Shown in pieces: positions 50,067-58,948 of a stretch of DNA of 64,000 nucleotides. The position numbers and the translations under genes are program-made. The notes beneath the pieces are model-generated. The model saw only the letters and a list, made by a program, of their open reading frames with translations, was not told where the DNA came from and searched no databases. Origin of the DNA: Bacteroidota bacterium. GTDB taxonomy: Bacteria; Bacteroidota; Bacteroidia; Bacteroidales; BM520. How positions within the stretch are numbered: the stretch's first letter is position 1; every line of letters starts with the position of its first letter. The stretch is from the NCBI GenBank assembly GCA_002748065.1, contig PDRJ01000029.1:1-64000 (forward strand), written 5' to 3'.

Positions 50067-52450
50067 TAACCCTCTGGAAGTGCACAAAAGAGATGGAACC
50101 ATTCGATGAGACTACAGGAGAGACTTTCGCTGGGATTGCTTCAATTTTGGAGAAAATAAACAACGGCATCGTCCTCATCGCAACGCTCCTCTTTTTTGCG
50201 ACCACAATCCATGGACAAACAGTAGTCATCAACGAGTTCATGGCAAAAAACAGTACAACCATTCAGGATGAGGATGGGGACTTTAGCGATTGGATTGAGC
50301 TGTTTAACCCCGGCGATTCAACCGTCAACCTGCTCAACTACAGGTTGTCTGATGACAGCAACAACCTTGATAAGTGGTTCTTTCCGGAAGTACACCTCCT
50401 ACCGAATAGCTATCTGTTACTCTTTGCCTCTAAGAAGGACCGGACAGACACCACAATGTTACATACCAACTTTAAAATCTCCTCGGGTGGAGAGGCGTTA
50501 TTCCTCAGTGATCAATCAGGAAGGTTAATCGACCAGACCGAGATCCAATCTTTATCAGATGATGCATCCTATTGCCGAATCCCCGATGGCAGCACACGCT
50601 GGATTATCACGACCGTTCCCACGCCCAAGGCCACAAATAACGAAGCCAATCAGTTACACTTCTCCAATCAAGAGGGTTTCTACACAGCCCCCTTCTTCCT
50701 ATCCATCACTTCTGCATCGGGAGACACCATCTACTACACCTTAAATGGGAATCTCCCCAGCCCAAATACCTCGTATGTTACAGCACCGCTGCACATCGTA
50801 AATCGAAATAGCGAGCCCAACCTTTTCTCAGAAATCCCCACAACACCGGAACAGGATCTCATTAGCCTTAAAGCCTGGGAATCTCCGCAGAAAAGCATTG
50901 ATAAAGCAACCATTTTACGATGTGCATCCTACAGAAACGGAATACGGACAAGCAAGGTATATACAAAAAGCTACTTCGTGGATAGTACAATTATGGGAAA
51001 ATACACCATGCCGGTGATCTCATTAATTACAGAGGCAGATAATCTCTTTCATAACGACAGCGGACTCTACGTACCGGGTGTACATTTCAATAGGGAAAAC
51101 CCCGAAAGGACCGGAAATTACTTTATGCATGGCAGAAACTGGGAAAGAGAGATCCATATCGAATACTTTGAACCCAACGGGAATCTCGGTTTTGCGCAAG
51201 ATGCAGGCGTAAGGATACATGGAGGAAAAACACGGCAGGCCGCCCAAAAATCGCTACGCCTTTATGCAAGGAATGCGTATGGCAAAAAATATTTTAACTA
51301 CCCCCTACTTCCTCATCGACAAAATGATAACTACAAACGATTTTTACTAAGAACCACCATGGGCGGTTGGGAGGGCCAAACCATTATTACAGATGTATTG
51401 GGACAGAAGATCGCCTCTCCACTAAACATTGATTATCAGGAATTTCAACCTGTAATTGTGTTTATCAATGGCGAATACTGGGGTATCCACACCATGAGAG
51501 ATCGAATTGATGAAAGATACATTGCCTATGTCCATAACATCGATAAAGAGGCCGTTGAATTCAAGGAACATGACAATGAAGCCTATGAGGATCTGATGAA
51601 TTTCATTGCCAATAACAGCTTGGCGTTTGAGGACAATTACCACTATGTGACGACGCAGATAGACCTTCATAATTACATTGATTACACCATTGCTGAGCTA
51701 TTCTTTAACAATTATGACTGGCCTACCAATAACATAAAGTTATGGAGAAAGGTTCCGGAAGGTAAATGGCGGTGGATTTTATACGATCTTGATGCAGGTT
51801 TTAGAGATGAAACCTACAATATGCTCCTTCATGCCACGACAAATGACGCCTCTATCAATTGGCCCAACTCACCCGAATCCACCTTTCTATTCCGAAATCT
51901 ACTGACCAATGACTCCTTTAAAGCGGCATTTATGAACCGATATGCCTCCATCCTGAACAGGGAGTTTGACGGGCAACGGATGCGCCATATGTTGGACTCC
52001 ATCAAGGGGCTTTACGCCCCCGAGATCACCGTTCATAGCGACCGCTGGAATTACCCAAACAGCCTCCACAAATGGGAGGAGGATATCGCCAATGAATTAG
52101 GTTTCTTTATGGAAAAAAGGCCCTGTATTGTACGAGAACAGATCATGTCGTTCTTTGAATTAACGGACTTTGATTTTGACTGTGGGGATTTCACGTCACC
52201 TTCACTGATTCTTGCACCCAACCCCAACAGGGGTCAGTTCTTTCTGTCCAATACCCATTCTGACATAACCGATGCCACCCTCACCATCACCAACCTAAAA
52301 GGACAACAAGTGTACCGAGAGCATGGCGTCACGATCATGAATAACAACCGCAAATACATTGACTTATCCCATTTTTCAGAAAATGTGTATGTGCTACGCA
52401 TTGTAACAAGGAGTTATTCCATGCAAAAGAAAATCATCATCACAAAATAG
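50051..52450 (+). CDS. Large secreted CotH-type protein with lamin-tail domain and T9SS sorting domain
   Basis: 799 residues from the track start. The real start is uncertain: 50051 lies in repeat stub K, 50093 is another ATG, and a TTG about 15 residues before the signal helix (IVLIATLLFFATTIHGQ) is possible. Order: lamin-tail domain (INEFMAKNSTT, about 57-175), chitobiase C-terminal-like domain (DTIYYTLNGNLPSPNT), CotH kinase-like domain with VRIHGGKTRQAAQKSLRLYA, WGIHTMRDRIDERYI and RWILYDLDAGF (about 320-690), and a Por sorting domain (LAPNPNRGQFFLSN). CotH-type proteins can be atypical secreted kinases; here surface attachment via type IX secretion is predicted. Substrate unknown. Confidence 0.83.
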   Translation: MDRHYLTLWKCTKEMEPFDETTGETFAGIASILEKINNGIVLIATLLFFATTIHGQTVVINEFMAKNSTTIQDEDGDFSDWIELFNPGDSTVNLLNYRLSDDSNNLDKWFFPEVHLLPNSYLLLFASKKDRTDTTMLHTNFKISSGGEALFLSDQSGRLIDQTEIQSLSDDASYCRIPDGSTRWIITTVPTPKATNNEANQLHFSNQEGFYTAPFFLSITSASGDTIYYTLNGNLPSPNTSYVTAPLHIVNRNSEPNLFSEIPTTPEQDLISLKAWESPQKSIDKATILRCASYRNGIRTSKVYTKSYFVDSTIMGKYTMPVISLITEADNLFHNDSGLYVPGVHFNRENPERTGNYFMHGRNWEREIHIEYFEPNGNLGFAQDAGVRIHGGKTRQAAQKSLRLYARNAYGKKYFNYPLLPHRQNDNYKRFLLRTTMGGWEGQTIITDVLGQKIASPLNIDYQEFQPVIVFINGEYWGIHTMRDRIDERYIAYVHNIDKEAVEFKEHDNEAYEDLMNFIANNSLAFEDNYHYVTTQIDLHNYIDYTIAELFFNNYDWPTNNIKLWRKVPEGKWRWILYDLDAGFRDETYNMLLHATTNDASINWPNSPESTFLFRNLLTNDSFKAAFMNRYASILNREFDGQRMRHMLDSIKGLYAPEITVHSDRWNYPNSLHKWEEDIANELGFFMEKRPCIVREQIMSFFELTDFDFDCGDFTSPSLILAPNPNRGQFFLSNTHSDITDATLTITNLKGQQVYREHGVTIMNNNRKYIDLSHFSENVYVLRIVTRSYSMQKKIIITK

Positions 52451-52584
52451 TCTTCTCCACCAGGGATTCCCCTGCCTCCCCCCCCCATGCCATAAGATGC
52501 GGGAAGGAAAGAAGGGAGTTAAACCCATTTTTTAATACTTTTACCGCCTAAAAACACCTCCTTTTTCATAAAAAAAGCTAACCC

Positions 52585-53088
52585 ATGATTCGCACACGAT
52601 TTACCGTCCTATTTATTCTTCTGCTGCTCTTACAAGGTTGCTCCTGTACAAAGCATGGAATCTCCCCCAAAAGGGAGAAGAAGAGTGAATGTTCCGAAGA
52701 GACAACAAATAATCCAACGCAAGAAGAGCCTTATGGACCCAACCACGACCACCGCAGACTCCACGACATCTGGATTACCACACACATTGAGGGAGACTCC
52801 CTTCCCTCCACCTCCCCCATTCCCATGCTGGAGATTAACTTAACGGAGATGAGGGTAATAGGACATGATGGTTGTAACAGATTTCATGGAAAAATTCAGG
52901 AAGTCTCCGAAAATAACATCACCCTGAGCCCCATTGCCTCAACACTCAAGAGGTGCAGTGCCATGGAGGTACCCAACAGGTTTCATGAAGCCATTAATAG
53001 GGTGGAAGGGTACAAGTTAGAAGGACTCAGACTAATCCTAACCGATAAAGAGGGCAATGAGGTTCTCACCTTTTTAAAAGGGGATTGA
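52585..53088 (+). CDS. META domain lipoprotein (HslJ-like)
   Basis: A 167-residue lipoprotein with signal FTVLFILLLLLQGCSC (lipobox LQGC). The META domain covers about 60-165: LHDIWITTHIEG, MRVIGHDGCNRFHGKIQ, ITLSPIASTLKRCSAMEVPN and LILTDKEGNEVLTF are typical of HslJ. The family is linked to heat-shock and novobiocin resistance phenotypes in E. coli, but the biochemical role is unknown. It precedes an NlpE-like lipoprotein gene, and META and NlpE domains are fused or neighbouring in many bacteria. Confidence 0.87.
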   Translation: MIRTRFTVLFILLLLLQGCSCTKHGISPKREKKSECSEETTNNPTQEEPYGPNHDHRRLHDIWITTHIEGDSLPSTSPIPMLEINLTEMRVIGHDGCNRFHGKIQEVSENNITLSPIASTLKRCSAMEVPNRFHEAINRVEGYKLEGLRLILTDKEGNEVLTFLKGD

Positions 53089-53231
53089 TAAGGATCTCAT
53101 TACACAAGAGGATCTGAAAAAGACATCAAGGGTCCAAGGTCTCGGCACTCGCCAATTAGAATTATTTCCGTTAAAAAGATACCCTTGGATCGATTATTGA
53201 TACGTTATGGTATCTAAAAAACATACGAAAC

Positions 53232-54464
53232 ATGAAAAAGCTACTCTATCTATTGGCCATCATATCACTCTTTAGCGCCTGCAATAGCAACAAGAAAAGA
53301 ACCACAATCGATGAACACTCAGCGGAGAATGCGCTGGATTACGAAGGGGTTTACAAGGGAACGTACCCCTGTGCCGACTGCAGCGGGATTGAGGCCTCTC
53401 TCACCCTAAATACCGACAAAACCTTTGTGTATGAAATCCTTTACATGGGGGAGAAAGACGGACGATTTGTCTACAAAGGACATTATACCGTAAACAAAAA
53501 CATCGCAACAATTCAGGTGGATGGCAGGCCAGTGCATTTCTTCGTGGGGGAGAGTGCCTTAATCCTTTTGGGAGAGGACCTAAAACCCAATACCGGAGAA
53601 CTGGCTCACTACTACCAATTGAAAAAGCAACGCACCTTCCATTACGAAGGCGAATACGAAACGTTCAATGAGGAAAAAGGGGGCTACACCCAGACGCTCT
53701 CCATACACCCTAAAGGAGCAGATTATGAGGTTATCTTCTCGGCATCAAAGGTAAAAGAGAGGGAAAACTGCCGGTTCTCGGGTATAGCCAACCTAAAAAA
53801 AGACACCCTTTGGGTCAATATCTCCAACGAAGCAGATAAAGAAGTGCGCATGTATATTGCACCATCCCACGATAACCTGGGCGTAGAGGTGTTCACCTCC
53901 AACTTTGACGAACGGTTCTACATGATGCGCTATTGCGGTGGTGGTAGCTCCCTCGCCGGGAAATACCTTAAGAACAGGATTACCGCAAACAGCATCGGCG
54001 TTTTTAATGCGCAACAAACCATCGCGGAGGTATTACACACCCTCCCCGACACCCAAACGCAAAAAAAAGAAGGCAAGGGCGAATTCGCGGAAGATCAGTA
54101 TGACGATTACGAAATATATACCCGTAACAACCAACTACTCTTCACCTTAACACCCAAAGATACGGGAGATATCTACCAAAAGATAAACCGAGTATGGATA
54201 AACAGTCCCTCTTTCCGAACAGAGAAAGGGATTAACACCAGCTCCACTTACGGTGACCTAAAAAAAGCCTATACCATCAGCAACATAGTACCTACCCGAG
54301 AGCATATCGTATTTGAGGTAGAGGAACTCAACGCCAGTTTTAGCATAGCTAAAAGCAAACTCAAAAAAGGGTGGTGGGACGATCAGGCGAAAAAGGTAAA
54401 CGAACATAAAATCCCCACAAACGCACCAATTGATCATTTTATCTTGTGGTGGAAGGAAGAGTAA
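53232..54464 (+). CDS. Lipoprotein with N-terminal NlpE domain
   Basis: A 410-residue lipoprotein (signal KKLLYLLAIISLFSACNS, lipobox FSAC). Residues about 36-135 are an NlpE N-terminal domain: YEGVYKGTYPCADCSGIEASLTL contains the CxxC that senses copper or misfolding in NlpE, followed by HYTVNKNIATIQVDG. The rest is beta-rich and unassigned (for example NSIGVFNAQQTIAEVLHTL and an FILWWKEE end). It likely resides at the outer membrane. Found 143 bases after the META lipoprotein, possibly in one unit. Function in envelope stress is inferred from the family. Confidence 0.8.
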   Translation: MKKLLYLLAIISLFSACNSNKKRTTIDEHSAENALDYEGVYKGTYPCADCSGIEASLTLNTDKTFVYEILYMGEKDGRFVYKGHYTVNKNIATIQVDGRPVHFFVGESALILLGEDLKPNTGELAHYYQLKKQRTFHYEGEYETFNEEKGGYTQTLSIHPKGADYEVIFSASKVKERENCRFSGIANLKKDTLWVNISNEADKEVRMYIAPSHDNLGVEVFTSNFDERFYMMRYCGGGSSLAGKYLKNRITANSIGVFNAQQTIAEVLHTLPDTQTQKKEGKGEFAEDQYDDYEIYTRNNQLLFTLTPKDTGDIYQKINRVWINSPSFRTEKGINTSSTYGDLKKAYTISNIVPTREHIVFEVEELNASFSIAKSKLKKGWWDDQAKKVNEHKIPTNAPIDHFILWWKEE

Positions 54465-54485
54465 CTGGCATTCCCTTGCAGGAGT

Positions 54486-54667
54486 TAGCGTCCGTCTATA
54501 AGTCCGACTTCTTCGTGATGTTTCTCTTCCAAATGGCTATTTCGGCGTTGCTCAACACATTGCATTTACCTCGGTAAACGCCCCCATTTCAGCCTTTGCA
54601 AGCCTCGAATGGGAACGCTCTATACAGCCGCCGCTGCTCAAAACGCTGACTTTATGAACAGGCACTA
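54486..54667 (+). repeat. Dispersed MITE-like repeat, copy I
   Basis: TAGCGTCCGTCTATAAGTCCGAC to GCTGACTTTATGAACAGGCACTA, both terminal repeats complete. It carries the same extra internal segment as copy A (GTTGCTCAACACATTGC). It lies between two convergent genes, 22 bases from one stop and 17 from the other. Confidence 0.85.
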
Positions 54668-54683
54668 ACGCCTAATGGTAATG

Positions 54684-56078
54684 TTAATCCTTCATACACC
54701 GTACGGAAAAGCCGAGTGACTTGTAGTAGAGGTAGCGCCCCACGTTGGCATAGTCATGGCCTATATTCCGAAACAAAGCGAGGCTAAAGCCATCATCCGT
54801 AGCCGACCACCAGTGGCCATATGTACCAACATTGTAGAACGTGCCATCGCTGCTAAAACGATAGCCCCCCGGAAGAGCGGTAAAACCACTACTATTATCT
54901 CCATTCCCACCATTATTCCAACCCGTAGTTGACTTCAAATGAGTTCCAACATCATAACCTCGCCACTCTGTCTCGAGCCACACAATATCCCCCACAGGAT
55001 ATTGGGTATCCACATACCCTTCCAACACCCGCCACTCGAAATCGGTAGGCAGATGCCAACCCTCGGGACAGATTCCCTGCCCCTCGACATTATCCCGCGC
55101 CCAGTTATCTCCAATGGCCGCAGCATAGGTATACAGCGCTCCATACACACTTGAAGAATCATTCTCATAGTAACAATAGGCATCATCCGTATTAATATCC
55201 CCCAAGGCTCCCCAGGCATCATTATCCACAATATAGGGAATGGAATCCCCGTTGGGGTAATGTGTTACCCTTAAATTCTCCTGCATCCAACACTGTTCGC
55301 CAATCAAAACCGTATTATAACTGTTGCCATCAATATCGGTTACGGTATAGGGACAGTCAATAACCTTGACATAGCCCACCTTAGTTTCCATATCCGTACC
55401 ATACACATTGCCCACGGTGAGGGTAACGGTATACTCTCCGACAACGGCGTATTCGTGAACCGGATACTGATCCGTGGAGGTGCTACCATCACCAAAGTCC
55501 CAGAGCCACGTAGTGGGATTATGAGTACTCTGATCCGTAAAGGTTACAGAAAGCGGGGGACGACCCGTAGGAGGCGTTGCCTCAAAAGAAGCCTCCGGTA
55601 TCGCATGAATCACAAGAATTAGCTGACCCTCATCTGTCATTGCGACATGCCCCTCTGTACCATTGGGACTTTGCAATTTCACCCCTCCGGAAATCATGGC
55701 ATAGGGAACCGACAGCAACTGTGTAGTTCCCATATCCCTATAACCATCACCCTCCTGTAAATCAAGCTCCTGCTTCAAATAAAGGTTGTAATCCTGCCAC
55801 GGAATAGAGAGAAAATCACCAAACACCTCCGTCCCCTGCCCCAGCACCACATTGACCAACCCAAACTGATTGGTGGTCTGCTGCTGAGTCTCCTGGTAAA
55901 CCGGAGTTCCTGCGATACTATCTCTCAAAAGCGTAAAACGCAGCCCCACCTGCTTTTCAGGGATAAGAACCCCGGCGTAGTTACGAACAACCATCTGCAA
56001 GTTGATCCCCTGCGGTAACTGTGCAAAGGATAATGCGCCACAAAAAAGAGAGAAAAAAAGAAGTTGTAGTTTTTTCAT
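54684..56078 (-). CDS. Secreted FISUMP-domain protein with PKD domain
   Basis: A 464-residue exported protein (signal KLQLLFFSLFCGALSFA). The first about 140 residues are of the kind seen before tail-fibre-like or PKD regions in Bacteroidota (GINLQMVVRNYAGVLIPEK, AMISGGVKLQSPNGTEG). A PKD domain follows at about 165-245 (TWLWDFGDGSTSTDQYPVHEY), then a Fibrobacter succinogenes major paralogous (FISUMP) domain (YNTVLIGEQCWMQENLRV, GICPEGWHLPTDFEW, GGYRFSSDGTFYNVG, LGFSVRCMKD). Probably a surface adhesin or carbohydrate-binding protein. No sorting domain is visible at the end. Monocistronic. Confidence 0.85.
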   Translation of the reverse strand: MKKLQLLFFSLFCGALSFAQLPQGINLQMVVRNYAGVLIPEKQVGLRFTLLRDSIAGTPVYQETQQQTTNQFGLVNVVLGQGTEVFGDFLSIPWQDYNLYLKQELDLQEGDGYRDMGTTQLLSVPYAMISGGVKLQSPNGTEGHVAMTDEGQLILVIHAIPEASFEATPPTGRPPLSVTFTDQSTHNPTTWLWDFGDGSTSTDQYPVHEYAVVGEYTVTLTVGNVYGTDMETKVGYVKVIDCPYTVTDIDGNSYNTVLIGEQCWMQENLRVTHYPNGDSIPYIVDNDAWGALGDINTDDAYCYYENDSSSVYGALYTYAAAIGDNWARDNVEGQGICPEGWHLPTDFEWRVLEGYVDTQYPVGDIVWLETEWRGYDVGTHLKSTTGWNNGGNGDNSSGFTALPGGYRFSSDGTFYNVGTYGHWWSATDDGFSLALFRNIGHDYANVGRYLYYKSLGFSVRCMKD

Positions 56079-56252
56079 AAGGCCTCCTATTTAATTACTC
56101 AAAAAAGATAACATGCAATCAAACTGTCTCACAGGAAAACCTCTTAGAACACTCCTGCAAGCACCTCAATGTGACAAATTTAATCAAAATAATAAACTAT
56201 TGCAACTATCAACTGCTGATCGCCTGCAACCAAGGAGTAAAAAAGGAGGGAG

Positions 56253-56327
56253 TGGGACGTGCTGGAATCGAACCAGCGACCTCATGCCTGTCAAGCATGC
56301 GCTCTAAACCAACTGAGCTAACGCCCC
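56253..56327 (-). tRNA. tRNA-Val (anticodon GAC)
   Basis: A 75-nt cloverleaf on the minus strand: acceptor GGGGCGT pairs with ACGTCCC, D arm GCTC/GAGC, anticodon stem CATGC/GCATG with loop TTGACAG, T arm GCTGG-TTCGATT-CCAGC, discriminator A. CCA is not encoded. Anticodon GAC reads GUC and GUU. It stands alone; the small ORFs drawn across it are shadows. Confidence 0.95.
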
Positions 56328-56395
56328 ATAAACGACGCAAAAGTAACACTTTTTTCCCATAAAAGAAACCCGATCTTCTTTCTCTCCAATCCGCC

Positions 56396-57772
56396 CTATT
56401 GAACCCAAAGGCCTTCCTGCTGCAAAGCCAACGACAACTGTTTAACATTCAAAGGTTTGGACAAGATCTTCCCCTCCTTATCCAACAGCAACATGGTAGG
56501 GGTTGCATAGATATAAAAGTCGTTGGCCATGGTGCCATTCCACCCCTTTAGGTCACAACTCTCTTTCCACCACTGGGGATGCCCCTTCATGGCATTCTCC
56601 CACTCCGATTTCACCTCATCCACCGAAACGAGAATCACCTCTATACGTTCCCTATCCACCCGGTTCAAGGATTCAATAATCGAGGGCATCTCTTCCAAAC
56701 AATGGGGACACCAACTGGCCCAAAACATCACCAGGCGATACGATGCCGTACAGGCATTGGTAAGGGTCTCTCCTGTTGTGGTGGAGATGGAAAAGGGTGG
56801 GATCGTTTTCCCCACGGCCATCTTATCAAATCCCTCAATACGTTGCTCCAACACCGCTTTTCGTGCTTCATCCACACAGCTACTCTTCAACACATAAGCA
56901 TTGACAATATGGGTTAATACTTCCTGAAAGTCCAATTGCTGAAACCCCTTCACCAGGGTGTTAATCACCATCTCTTCAACCTCATCATTCTTTCCTCCTG
57001 CAAACTCCATAATATGATCCACCCCCTTGATGTATTCCTTCTCCAGTGCCTCACGAGAGAGGGTTCTATTGGCATAGAGCTTAAGATAGGCGGGGATCTT
57101 AGCGGGAATGATATCCGAATAGAGAATCCTTTCATCGTGAAAATCAATATTGTCAAAGAAATGATCCCTCATCCATGCCCGTTGCTCCTTGGGATTCAAA
57201 TTCTCCGATAAGAGAGGAAGCAGTTCACTTTTACTTAAAAAACCGGCCCATGAGGCAGTACTTCCCTGCAGAAGTTCCTTCACAAAATGCTCCTTGCTCT
57301 CAAGGATCGTCAAATATTCATCTTGCAACACAGCATAAAAGGGGTCATCATCAGGATAATAGGCCAACGCATTCCCCAATACGCTAAGTCTCCGCTCAAA
57401 ACTCTCCATGCTCTTCCGGTAGTGATACCAAGCCCTGTTCTCTTCGGATTTCTCAATCCTCATTCCCACCACAAGATCATAGTAGTCAGTGGTAAAGAGT
57501 ACCGGATTGCCGTCATGGATCAGGTCCACGTAATGCTTTTTACCCGCACTAAAACGGATTATCCCATGACTCACGGCAACACCGGGATCATAGGAGAAGC
57601 TCCCCTTTTGAACCTCAATAGTGTCTAACACCTCCACATTATCGCCATAGAGGCTCAACACCACCAATTGATCTCCGGTAAAGTTCGTAATCTCCCCAGT
57701 AAAAAGCCCCTGATCCTGAGCAGAAGCATACCCCAAAAGGAGCATAAAAAAGATCATCAAACGACTTCTCAT
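56396..57772 (-). CDS. Secreted TlpA-like thioredoxin-fold protein
   Basis: A 458-residue exported protein (signal SRLMIFFMLLLGYASA). The N-terminal DUF4369-like region (LFTGEITNFTGDQLVVLSLY) and a long helical middle part with DUF5106-like features precede a C-terminal thioredoxin fold with FWASWCPHCLEEMP and cis-Pro ATPTMLLL. The CPHC centre is DsbA-like, so an oxidising or isomerising role is more likely than for the CGPC paralogue; this is inference. Third such protein in the window, monocistronic between tRNA-Val and the EEP gene. Confidence 0.83.
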   Translation of the reverse strand: MRSRLMIFFMLLLGYASAQDQGLFTGEITNFTGDQLVVLSLYGDNVEVLDTIEVQKGSFSYDPGVAVSHGIIRFSAGKKHYVDLIHDGNPVLFTTDYYDLVVGMRIEKSEENRAWYHYRKSMESFERRLSVLGNALAYYPDDDPFYAVLQDEYLTILESKEHFVKELLQGSTASWAGFLSKSELLPLLSENLNPKEQRAWMRDHFFDNIDFHDERILYSDIIPAKIPAYLKLYANRTLSREALEKEYIKGVDHIMEFAGGKNDEVEEMVINTLVKGFQQLDFQEVLTHIVNAYVLKSSCVDEARKAVLEQRIEGFDKMAVGKTIPPFSISTTTGETLTNACTASYRLVMFWASWCPHCLEEMPSIIESLNRVDRERIEVILVSVDEVKSEWENAMKGHPQWWKESCDLKGWNGTMANDFYIYATPTMLLLDKEGKILSKPLNVKQLSLALQQEGLWVQ

Positions 57773-57931
57773 ATTTCATATTTTCTGCGAAGATAATCAA
57801 AACCATGCATTAGCCCACAAGGGAAAGGAGGCAGAACAGGGGAGCAGACCCCAAAGGCCCCTACAAAAACTCCGTCGATAGGGTATATTTTCCCCACTTT
57901 CCGATAAAAGGATAGGAACAAAAACCCATCC

Positions 57932-58948
57932 ATGAAGAAGCTCCTACTAACAGCCATAGCCACCTGCTGCATCTTCCTGCTTAACGGAGTTTCACAACCT
58001 CCCGTAAAGATTGCTTTTTACAATGTGGAGAACCTCTTTGACATCTATGATGATCCGCAGAAGCAGGATGAAGAGTTTCTTCCGGGCGGTATAAAGGGGT
58101 GGAATTACAGACGTTATCAAAGAAAGCTGCGCCATCTATACAAAACGATTCTTGCCATGGAAGAGGGGTCGCGCATTGCGGCAATAGGCCTCTGTGAGCT
58201 GGAGAATTGTTTTGTTACACGCCAGTTGCTGGAACGCACTCCCCTCTCAGGACGACGGTTTCGATTTATCCAGTATGAATCTCCCGACCGTCGGGGTGTT
58301 GATGTGGCCTTACTCTACGACCCTACCCTACTAACGCCCATCGCCAGTCGCCCCATCGCCATCCGGTTTCCCTTTGATACCCTTGGACGCACCAGAGATA
58401 TCCTTTACGTCAAGGCACTCATACATCGGAAAGATACCTTACATCTTTTCATAAACCATTGGCCCTCGCGCTTTGGAGGGCTTCTTGCAACCATTCCCAA
58501 ACGCAATCATGTGGCTCAGATCCTACGGACCCTGTGCGACTCCATTCTCTGTCGCACCCCCTCGGCGCACCTCGTCCTCATGGGCGACTTCAACGACAAC
58601 CCCGATGACGAGAGTATCCGTCTCCACCTTATGACCGGGAAGCATCCGCTGGTCAACCTTATGGACAAACCCCATTGGCAAGAGCTACACGGCACACTCA
58701 AACACGGCGCAATATGGAATCTCTTTGACCAGATCATCGTCAGCGATGCCTTTTTTCAGCCTCAAACAGACCTTCTCATCGTAGGAGCGCGCGCCCACCT
58801 CTACGATGCCCCGTTCCTCTTCACCGAAGACCCCAAATTTCCGGGCAAAAAACTCTTTCGGACCTATAATGGGATGAACTACCTGGGGGGCTTTGGCGAC
58901 CACCTCCCTGTTTTTATAGAGGTCACCACGCGACCAGAGGGAAGGTGA
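57932..58948 (+). CDS. Secreted endonuclease/exonuclease/phosphatase (EEP) family protein
   Basis: A 338-residue exported protein (signal KKLLLTAIATCCIFLLNG). EEP catalytic blocks in order: AFYNVENLFD, IGLCELEN (metal-binding Glu), INHWPSRFGG (His), LMGDFNDNPDD (Asp/Asn) and GGFGDHLPVFIEV (Asp-His). It should be a Mg2+-dependent periplasmic or secreted phosphodiesterase such as a DNase or a lipid/phosphate phosphatase. The last 70 bases overlap the end of the convergent comEC gene. Substrate unassigned. Confidence 0.88.
   Translation: MKKLLLTAIATCCIFLLNGVSQPPVKIAFYNVENLFDIYDDPQKQDEEFLPGGIKGWNYRRYQRKLRHLYKTILAMEEGSRIAAIGLCELENCFVTRQLLERTPLSGRRFRFIQYESPDRRGVDVALLYDPTLLTPIASRPIAIRFPFDTLGRTRDILYVKALIHRKDTLHLFINHWPSRFGGLLATIPKRNHVAQILRTLCDSILCRTPSAHLVLMGDFNDNPDDESIRLHLMTGKHPLVNLMDKPHWQELHGTLKHGAIWNLFDQIIVSDAFFQPQTDLLIVGARAHLYDAPFLFTEDPKFPGKKLFRTYNGMNYLGGFGDHLPVFIEVTTRPEGR

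Noticed and set aside
56113-56448. Three short ORFs over the tRNA (64, 63 and 79 codons)
   Set aside because: They run through a complete tRNA-Val cloverleaf; the well-known AGIEPATSCL type peptide is a tRNA read-through artefact.
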